DNA of 27,259 nucleotides, taken from assembly GCA_001275005.1 (NCBI GenBank), contig JWZX01001900.1:1-27259 (forward strand), written 5' to 3'. Origin of the DNA: Chrysochromulina tobinii. Taxonomy: Eukaryota; Haptophyta; Prymnesiales; Chrysochromulinaceae. Of the stretch, positions 18,681-24,910 are shown piece by piece. Made by a program: the position numbers and the translations under genes. Position 1 is the first letter of the stretch; every line of letters begins with the position of its first letter. The notes under the pieces were generated by a model that was not told the origin of the DNA, did not search any database, and was given only the letters and a program-made list of their open reading frames with translations.

Positions 18681-19418
18681 ATGGCCTTTTTGCCGAAGGT
18701 GAAGAACTCGTATTTGCCGGTTGCGAACAAGTCCGCATGGCGCAAGGAGATGGGGGCAACTCGCAAGATCCACATGCAGAAGCTGAGCTCCATGAAGCCG
18801 GTGACTGCGCCCCGTTGGGGCGGCTTGTACAATGGCGTGCGCGAGTTTAAGCAGCCGCAATACTATCATGTCAGCCATAACCCGAAGCGTGCGCAGATGC
18901 AGGAGGAGCGCCACCATGCCATCAACCTTGAAAATATGATGCTGCTCGACAAGGTGGTGGCGATTGCAGGGCGCAACTCCATGGGGGATCCCTCGCGCGA
19001 GTATTATGGGGGGCTCCGCCTCACCAACACGCAAACGCCGATCATCGACCACTTTCGCACGACATCGTCGACCACCTTTGGTGCGGCGATCGAGCCAGTC
19101 TCGCTGAACATCGGGCGTCGGCGCCGCGAGGCCGTCTTGGTTGAGGCTGAGAACCGCGCGCTGCTCAGTCGGCTCTACAGCGCAGAGCCAACGTATAGCC
19201 GCGCCGGCGACAGGGAGCGCGCCCGATTTCGCGAGGAATGGATCCGTTCGCACGAGAGCGAGATTGCCTCAAGTACCGTGAACAGTTCCGCACGGACAGC
19301 GTGTCATCGACCCCGGGCGCGTCGCGTGGCTCAGTCAAAGGCCCACCAGGAGGCATGTCGCACGCCTCCTCCCGAGCCGCCCTCACAAGCCGCCCGAGCC
19401 GAGCCGTTACAGCCGTGA
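18681..19418 (+). CDS. CFAP97/hemingway-like flagellar protein
   Basis: The ATG at 18681 begins MAFLPKVKNSYLPVANKS. The key evidence is the CFAP97-type pattern. One helix (INLENMMLLDKVVAI) is followed by a second copy-like motif (VEAENRALLSRLYSAEPTYS) with the N-x-x-L-L-x-R-L and P-x-Y spacing of the KIAA1430/CFAP97 family. Members of this family are associated with motile cilia and flagella, so a flagellated cell type is likely. The frame runs to 19418, but from about 19238 the frame two bases over is also open and reads as a better-behaved Ser/Pro-rich tail. The true protein therefore probably changes frame between 19238 and 19300. I found no convincing intron there, so a sequence indel or separate isoforms are possible. 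Confidence 0.7.
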   Translation: MAFLPKVKNSYLPVANKSAWRKEMGATRKIHMQKLSSMKPVTAPRWGGLYNGVREFKQPQYYHVSHNPKRAQMQEERHHAINLENMMLLDKVVAIAGRNSMGDPSREYYGGLRLTNTQTPIIDHFRTTSSTTFGAAIEPVSLNIGRRRREAVLVEAENRALLSRLYSAEPTYSRAGDRERARFREEWIRSHESEIASSTVNSSARTACHRPRARRVAQSKAHQEACRTPPPEPPSQAARAEPLQP

Positions 19419-19912
19419 CGACAGACATACCACGCCGAACAGTGCTGCCGCCTGTGGGTGAGGTGCCGGCCGAGCAGCAGGTGTCCTTTTCCCCACAGGT
19501 GTCCTCGCCTCGGGAAGCGCCCGCGAGCATGCCAGACGAGCCGTCTTCCCCAAAGCCTACCGTCTCCCATGCCGTCTCCGTCTCCGCGCCGAGCCCTGAG
19601 AGCATGGTGATCATGGACGATGCATCGCTTCACGGGTCAGCGCTCGCGCCTGGGGCCGCTTCAGGCGAGGCTGCAACAGGCTCACCCGACGTGAGCACCA
19701 AGCCTGAGACCAAGCCTGAGACCCAGCCTGAGACCCAGCCTGAGACCCAGCCTGAGACCCAGCGTGAGGGCCAGCCTGAGGGCCAGCCTGAGGGCCAGCC
19801 TGAGGGCCAGCCTGAAGGCGAGGCGGGAGACGCGGCGCAAGATGATGCTACCAAGAACACGACCGCCGAGGAGGCCGCCGCTGTAGAGTCGAACACGGCG
19901 GACGGACCCTAA
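19238..19912 (+). CDS. Probable 3' continuation of the CFAP97-like protein, PET/PEG repeat tail
   Basis: This frame overlaps the CFAP97-like frame by 180 nt and starts at an internal ATG. It reads CLKYREQFRTDSVSSTPGAS, then a Ser/Thr/Pro-rich disordered region, a tandem tetrapeptide array (KPET, QPET, QPEG) and an acidic Ala/Glu-rich end, stopping at 19910-19912. Composition matches a disordered C-terminal tail, not an independent enzyme. I read it as the same gene after a frame change. It could instead be a separate small gene, since ATG 19238 is usable. Confidence 0.5.
   Translation: MDPFARERDCLKYREQFRTDSVSSTPGASRGSVKGPPGGMSHASSRAALTSRPSRAVTAVTTDIPRRTVLPPVGEVPAEQQVSFSPQVSSPREAPASMPDEPSSPKPTVSHAVSVSAPSPESMVIMDDASLHGSALAPGAASGEAATGSPDVSTKPETKPETQPETQPETQPETQREGQPEGQPEGQPEGQPEGEAGDAAQDDATKNTTAEEAAAVESNTADGP
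19700..19819. repeat. 12-bp coding minisatellite, 10 units
   Basis: Ten 12-nt units of the type CAGCCTGAGACC, shifting to CAGCCTGAGGGC in the second half, encode KPET/QPET then QREG/QPEG. The unit is a multiple of three, so copy number can change without breaking the frame. Confidence 0.95.
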
Positions 19913-20523
19913 AAAGGGCACACGAATCCCTATATGGTCACGGCGATGGAGCTCGGCTTCCCGTTTTGGAGAGATGGCATGCTGATTGCCACTGATGGCG
20001 TCCCTCCCTTGCATGCAGACGAATCCGGTGGAGCTTCCCATTGTGAAGGTCGTGGCGCGGCTTGTTCCGTTGGGTTGCCAAAAGGGCAGCCCAACGAGAC
20101 CTGTGGGGTTGAGATGCTGTGGCACGCGATTGATGGGATGCTGAGCTGCTCTCTCGGTGCAAGTCTCCCGCGGCGCGCGGCACGGACTGCTGTGCGGTAG
20201 CAGATCTGGCTGCATGTGTGCATCTGAGCGGCTGGGAGTGTGGAGGGAGTGTGGTTTGCCGCAAAAGGCTGGGAACATGTGTCGTTGCTTTGGGTCGGGC
20301 GCGAACGAGAGAGATTTGCATTTCTATGCACCTCGTGGTGGAGAACGTGTTACTATATCTCGCGACCGTTTCGTTCTGCATGCATGTGAACTTGTCACTT
20401 CTTTTGGATCGCGCTTTATGCTGAGGGGGCCGCCCCCCTCCATCCGCCCTCCTCGCTGTCCACGTCCACTACGATTTGCAAACGCCGTTCGGCAACAACG
20501 GCCGTCAACCTTGGGCAGACGTC
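19913..20523. other. Intergenic, no gene recognised
   Basis: About 610 nt between two plus-strand genes. It probably contains the 3' UTR of the CFAP97-like gene and the promoter of the next. Short open frames exist on both strands but none has a recognisable domain. Confidence 0.4.
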
Positions 20524-22374
20524 ATGATGCCGGCCGCCAAGTCGGGTTGGGAGCATTCGGCACCCCAAACAGTGCGAGCCAAGTACGCTGCGAATCGCAC
20601 CGCCGCTGGGCCGCCTGGCCTGGCTGCTCTTCATCTTGAAGAGCAAGCGGTGGAATACGAGGCCCTCAGGCGTGAGCTTGCGGAGCGCAAAGCGGAGTCT
20701 CAGCTTGAGGCGCGTCGATCTTTAGAGGCTCAGAACAAAGTGATCCGTGAACGTTTGCTTTCGGTCGATGCCGTCTCGGTGACACACCTCAGCACCGAAG
20801 ACGAAGCCAGGCGCGCCAATCCAGAAATGTGGGGCGAGGCGGAGAGGGCTCGGTTGACCCGCCGCAAGAAGAACCAGGAACCTGCAATCTATTATCCCAT
20901 TTTCGTAGCAGCCGTTGCGGTGACTCGACTCGGGAGGAGCGTTGCACGCCGGCGCACCACGCACGAGGGGCAGCACGACGAAGGCAATGAAGAGCATCGG
21001 GCTGGGGGCGAGCTGAGGGGCGAGCACCGCCAAGCCACTGTGCACAAGGGATCGCACACGAGCGCGGCTGGTGAGCAAGCCGAAAGGCCTGCAGCAGAGC
21101 GAATGCCTGACCGCGGACAATGCCGCTCCAACTCCCTCTTGACTTCAACCCCAGCTATAGAGGAGGCTCATCTCGCCGTTGGCGAGTCCTCGCCGTCATC
21201 GGTGGTGCTGGCGGAACCACGGCGGCCAGTCCAGCAAGTTTCGAGCGCGTTGCGCAACCAACTCGTGCCAGCACCACAGCGGCCAGTCCAGCAACTGTTG
21301 AGCGCGTTGCCAGACCAACTCGTGCCAGCACCACAGCGGCCAGTCCAGCAAGTGCCGAACTCAATGCCAAACGCACTCGCGATCTGCGCTGAGGCGCCAC
21401 AAAGCAGCGCCGAGGGCCAGCCACAAAGCAGCGCCGAGGGCCAGCCACAAAGCAGCGCCAAGGGCCAGCAACACGCAGGCGGCGCCACCCAAGCATTAGG
21501 AAGATACTCAGCTGCGTTGGCAGCAGCGCCAGTGAACGGTAAGGGCAAGGGGGACGGACAACATGAGGTTGGCCGACACCGACTTCCGGCGGTCTCGCCA
21601 CCCACCGCTGCTGTGCTGGCTTTCGCCCGTGTACCGTCGTCGACGACGGCGATGATGTCCATGGATGAGCAGTATGGACCAGGAGCGATCCTTGGGACCT
21701 CGGGGTCATCCTCACGAGTAGGCAGCTGTGCGAGAAGCCCACACGCAGCTAGCCGATCGCGAAGCCCCTCGCCGCCTGTCACGGAGAGAGAGCACATCGC
21801 TGGACCCATTGTCTCTCGAGGCGGGCGCGTGATCACAGTCGTGTGCTACCGCCAGCTGCTCCAAGCACAAGCCAACAGGGAAGTTGCTGAGCAAGTGCGT
21901 GCCAACACGGCGGTGCTCACGCAGCGGCGCGCGGAGGCGGAGAAGCTCGAGCAGCTGCGCAGGCAAGCGAGGGCGCAGGCCCACCGGCGGCCGGACCCGA
22001 GGGCTGCAGCCGACGCAAAGGCCACTCCAGTGGCGGGCGGGAAGGAGGATGCCAAGGCGGTGAACCCTCGAATTGAGCCTCGAACGGCACAAAGTCTCCT
22101 TCGCTTGCAGCGCGAGGGCCAACACCGTAAGACGGCAGCGGCGCTGCGCCTGAAGCAAGAGCAGAGAGCCCAACTGGAGATTGCGAAGCAGCAGGAGACC
22201 CAGCGAAGTCGGACTTCGGTGCGACAGGGCTCAGCGTGGCAGCCGTCGGCGCGGCACTCGTCGTCGGCGCGGCCGTCGTCGGCGCGGCCGTCGTCGGCGC
22301 GGCCGTCGTCGGCGGGATGGGCGGCGGGTGAGCCCACTCCTCACCCTCCGTCTCTCACTACTCACCCTCCTTAG
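20524..22374 (+). CDS. Repeat-rich coiled-coil protein of unknown function
   Basis: A single-exon frame from the ATG at 20524, about 616 aa. It starts with an ordered-looking charged helix (about 20630-20760: HLEEQAVEYEALRRELAERK, QNKVIRERLL). A long disordered region follows with three kinds of in-frame tandem repeats: a 19-residue unit (RPVQQVSSALRNQLVPAPQ) three times, an 8-residue unit (PQSSAEGQ) three times, and RPSSA near the C-terminus. A second coiled coil (about 21850-21990, QANREVAEQVRANTAVL) and a third basic helix (about 22090-22200, RLQREGQHRKTAAALRLKQE) precede the RPSSA tail. RPSSA-type tails occur in flagellar and microtubule-associated proteins, so a cytoskeletal role is possible, but no family is recognised. 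Confidence 0.6.
   Translation: MMPAAKSGWEHSAPQTVRAKYAANRTAAGPPGLAALHLEEQAVEYEALRRELAERKAESQLEARRSLEAQNKVIRERLLSVDAVSVTHLSTEDEARRANPEMWGEAERARLTRRKKNQEPAIYYPIFVAAVAVTRLGRSVARRRTTHEGQHDEGNEEHRAGGELRGEHRQATVHKGSHTSAAGEQAERPAAERMPDRGQCRSNSLLTSTPAIEEAHLAVGESSPSSVVLAEPRRPVQQVSSALRNQLVPAPQRPVQQLLSALPDQLVPAPQRPVQQVPNSMPNALAICAEAPQSSAEGQPQSSAEGQPQSSAKGQQHAGGATQALGRYSAALAAAPVNGKGKGDGQHEVGRHRLPAVSPPTAAVLAFARVPSSTTAMMSMDEQYGPGAILGTSGSSSRVGSCARSPHAASRSRSPSPPVTEREHIAGPIVSRGGRVITVVCYRQLLQAQANREVAEQVRANTAVLTQRRAEAEKLEQLRRQARAQAHRRPDPRAAADAKATPVAGGKEDAKAVNPRIEPRTAQSLLRLQREGQHRKTAAALRLKQEQRAQLEIAKQQETQRSRTSVRQGSAWQPSARHSSSARPSSARPSSARPSSAGWAAGEPTPHPPSLTTHPP
21223..21468. repeat. In-frame tandem repeats, 57-bp x3 then 24-bp x3
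   Basis: Units begin at 21223, 21280 and 21337 (57 nt, CGGCCAGTCCAGCA start). Three 24-nt units follow at 21397, 21421 and 21445 (CCACAAAGCAGCGCC start). Both unit lengths are multiples of three and the reading frame is preserved. Confidence 0.95.
22258..22317. repeat. 15-bp tandem repeat encoding RPSSA
   Basis: About four near-identical 15-nt units (CCGTCGTCGGCGCGG) encode the RPSSA repeat at the C-terminus of the coiled-coil protein. Confidence 0.9.
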
Positions 22375-22706
22375 CTCTTGGCTCACGAGCTCGCCGGCAA
22401 ACTCCACTCGAGATACCGTACACTCGAGATCCACTCGAGAGCCGAGTTCCGAGCAGAGTTCCACCCGAGTTCCGCCCGAGATAGTTTTACGAGACCAGAC
22501 CGGACGTACCTAGTCTTTTACTAGTATATAGTTGACTCAATAGTTCCACCCGAGATCGCAACAAACTAAGCCAGCAGAGAATCGCCACAATCACACACAT
22601 TTCACAGAACGCAGTTCTCACCGAAGTCACCTCGCCCTCGACGTCTCTCGTCGCGTCTCTCGAGAACCGGGTGCATGCCTGCTTCGAGAGCGTGTGACGG
22701 CCTCAC
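22375..22706. other. Convergent intergenic region with short degenerate repeats
   Basis: Lies between the ends of a plus-strand and a minus-strand gene. From about 22400 to 22490 it contains imperfect repeats of CACTCGAGAT and GAGTTCC. An AT-richer patch follows (about 22510-22545), then the left copy of the 160-bp direct repeat. Confidence 0.6.
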
Positions 22707-22718
22707 TCACGCCGAGAC
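22561..22718. repeat. Left copy of ~160-bp direct repeat flanking the F-box gene
   Basis: Nearly the same as 24629-24791 and in the same orientation. Both begin ACAAACTAAGCCAG, share CACAGAACGCAGTTCTCAC and the segment from about 22628 to 22669, and end GACGGCCTCACTCAC. The F-box stop codon (22707-22709) lies inside this copy. Confidence 0.9.
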
Positions 22719-24047
22719 AATTTGGAGGAGCCTCGTGGCATCGAGTACCGGGCCATCCGTGACTCCAGTCTCCTCGAGAACTAACACGTGCGGCGCCAGG
22801 AGCTCCATGGCCCAGTTAATCGCGAGCTTCGCCACACGCCCCTCGAACGCCACGTCCGCCGCCGCGTTCGTCGCGGACCATCGCGACAGAGCGACGAACA
22901 TGCTCGTTCGGGCCTGGGCGGGCCACTGTGTAGGGAAGGAGGCTGCCCGTGCCCAGGCGCGAAGGGTCGCCACGGTGCACAAGCAGCCCCGAGTGCCGAT
23001 CCAATCCGCTCCCTCCGCCTCGTCCTCTTGCCCTCGAAGGTGGTCGATGAGGTCGACTACGTCTGCAATCGGCAGCGCGGCTGAGGCTACGAAGAGGCCG
23101 ATGCGGGCGGCATCATCTTCGGTGAAGTCGTAGGGCTCGTGCTCGTCGAAGAAGCAAGCGAACCACGACATGATCACCTTGGATCGATCCGAACGCTCCG
23201 GCATCTTGTCCAGGCACAGTTTCAAGACCGCCTCATCATCGACACTGCTGAATGCTCCGGCAAAGCTCTGGATGTCGTTTGCGAGGTTGCAGGCTTCCTC
23301 GAGATGGAGTGAGATGCTATCTGCCTTCTCTAGAAGTCGAAAAGGTCCTTGACCCAAAATGTCCATGCATTCAAGGACCTTCTCAGCGCTCCACTCGGAG
23401 GCACGCCTGCACTTGTTGAGAGCTTCGGCGAATCCGCCAAAACCTTTCACATGGAAGAAGAGCTCCTCGCCCTCGAACCTGTCGTGTGCTTGAACTATGA
23501 CGGGCACCATGCGACGTACCAGCTCGATCGTAGTGGCTGGCCCGTCGAGTCGACATGTAACGGCACCGAGGAGACGCAACGCGTCGTCCGCGACGGCAAG
23601 GTACTCCTTCCATGGCTCCTTGCTGCCTCTGCATGCGGCGTAATCAGCTTGCAGTCTCGTGTGAAAGTCGGCCGAGACGAGGCGCTGAGCAAGGGCAGCA
23701 TTCCAGACGGTGGAGACGAGAGCGAGGCGCGCGGCTGCGTGCATTTGTAAGTGAGCGATGATGAGAGGGTACACCTCGAGCGGCAAGTCGTCCATAGTCG
23801 TCGCGTGCGCGCGAGGACCGGCTGCGGCGCTCCGGAGCGGCTCGGATGACGGCGGCTCCGGAGCGGCGTGCGCACCAGCCGGCTGCCAGCGCTTGCGCTT
23901 CAAGGCTTGTAAGTGGCGGTCATCCTGGAAGTCACCATCCTCGTCCTCGTCGTCCGTCGTCCGGTCGTCGCCACCCGCTTCAGTGCCAGAGCGATCATTC
24001 GCCCGGCTCATCGCCGCGCGAGTAGTCGAGGAGCCAACCGGATGCAT
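22707..24047 (-). CDS. F-box protein
   Basis: About 446 aa from the ATG at 24047; the ATG at 24011 (MSRANDRSG) is an alternative. After an acidic, disordered N-terminus (TTDDEDEDGDFQDD) comes an F-box (MDDLPLEVYPLIIAHLQ, then ARLALVSTVWNAAL), with the LP-x-E-V and V/C-x-x-x-W pattern that binds Skp1. The remaining ~320 residues are helical, with repeated hydrophobic/acidic helices such as VADDALRLLGAV and LHLEEACNLANDIQS. They are probably a substrate-recruitment region but match no LRR, kelch or WD pattern I can see. Expected role: substrate adaptor of an SCF ubiquitin ligase, from family knowledge. The last three codons and the stop lie in the direct repeat. Confidence 0.75.
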   Translation of the reverse strand: MHPVGSSTTRAAMSRANDRSGTEAGGDDRTTDDEDEDGDFQDDRHLQALKRKRWQPAGAHAAPEPPSSEPLRSAAAGPRAHATTMDDLPLEVYPLIIAHLQMHAAARLALVSTVWNAALAQRLVSADFHTRLQADYAACRGSKEPWKEYLAVADDALRLLGAVTCRLDGPATTIELVRRMVPVIVQAHDRFEGEELFFHVKGFGGFAEALNKCRRASEWSAEKVLECMDILGQGPFRLLEKADSISLHLEEACNLANDIQSFAGAFSSVDDEAVLKLCLDKMPERSDRSKVIMSWFACFFDEHEPYDFTEDDAARIGLFVASAALPIADVVDLIDHLRGQEDEAEGADWIGTRGCLCTVATLRAWARAASFPTQWPAQARTSMFVALSRWSATNAAADVAFEGRVAKLAINWAMELLAPHVLVLEETGVTDGPVLDATRLLQIVSA

Positions 24048-24186
24048 CGACGTTGCGAAGCTTAGGCGGACGCGCCACAAACGCTGATGAAGCGCCTAAG
24101 AAATCGAGACGAGTTTCGTGAAGATTTGCATGCAAACTTTTTTCCAGCCAGACTGCCTCACTGCAACGCGTACTGTTGCAGGAGGA

Positions 24187-24194
24187 TACATGTA
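24187..24194. other. TACATGTA palindrome upstream of F-box gene
   Basis: About 140 nt upstream of the F-box start at 24047. Confidence 0.5.
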
Positions 24195-24628
24195 GTTTCC
24201 CAACGGCCCCTCCCCGGCCACGTCTCTGTGTCGGATGCTGTGAGACATTGCACTCTGCACCGCCTGGGGGAGACATTGCACTTTGCACCAGCTCCCATCT
24301 GTTCCTTCTAATCGAACTCATCGAACTTACGCCGGAGGGCAGGGTCGTGTCTATGGTCCTGACCGGTGCGGAGCGAGGGCTTTAAGGTAGCAGCCGGCGA
24401 GGCGCCTGCAAAAAACTTGTTTTCCGCCGCGCCGAGCTCACAACGTCTCCGTCCATCTCACAGAGATTAGAGTCAGTCAGGAGTCAGTAGTTATGTCGCC
24501 CCCCCCCGCGCTCACTACATTAACTCACTAAACCACCGTCTCTTTGTGTACGGCTCCGCTGACACTCGTCCACACAAGTATACTCGTGTGAGTACTCGCT
24601 CAACCTGGGGGCTTCCGACCCCTCTCCA

Positions 24629-24791
24629 ACAAACTAAGCCAGAGTGCAGAGATTCGCCACAGACACACATACATGTCACAGAACGCAGTTCTCACAAGTC
24701 ACCTCGCCCTCGACGTCTCTCGTCGCGTCTCTCGAGAACCGAGTGGGCATGCCTGCTTCGTGAGCGTGTGACGGCCTCACTCACCCGAGAC
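24629..24791. repeat. Right copy of ~160-bp direct repeat
   Basis: Partner of 22561-22718, with small indels. It is followed at once by GAGACCAGACCGGTACCTA. A close match to that sequence (GAGACCAGACCGGACGTACC) lies to the left of the other copy, at 22491-22510. Confidence 0.9.
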
Positions 24792-24910
24792 CAGACCGGT
24801 ACCTACGATTAGCTAAGATTGCCAAAGTCTTCTATTCGCTTCATCGCTTCATGTATCTGTCCGCGTCCGCCCGGAGACGGATACACACTCCTCCGTCACG
24901 GACTCCTCCG

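Larger units (their letters stand above)
24048..24910. other. Intergenic region upstream of the F-box gene and downstream of the channel
   Basis: About 860 nt without a recognisable gene. It probably holds the F-box promoter (TACATGTA at 24187). A 20-bp direct repeat lies at 24242-24261 and 24270-24289 (GAGACATTGCACT start, one mismatch), a C8 tract near 24500, and the right copy of the 160-bp repeat. Confidence 0.5.

Noticed and set aside
18645-19253. Minus-strand frame of 202 codons
   Set aside because: Antisense to the CFAP97-like domain; no domain of its own.
22561-24791. Direct repeats as LTRs of a retrotransposon
   Set aside because: The enclosed DNA encodes an F-box protein on the minus strand with no gag, protease, reverse transcriptase or integrase, and no primer-binding site was seen.
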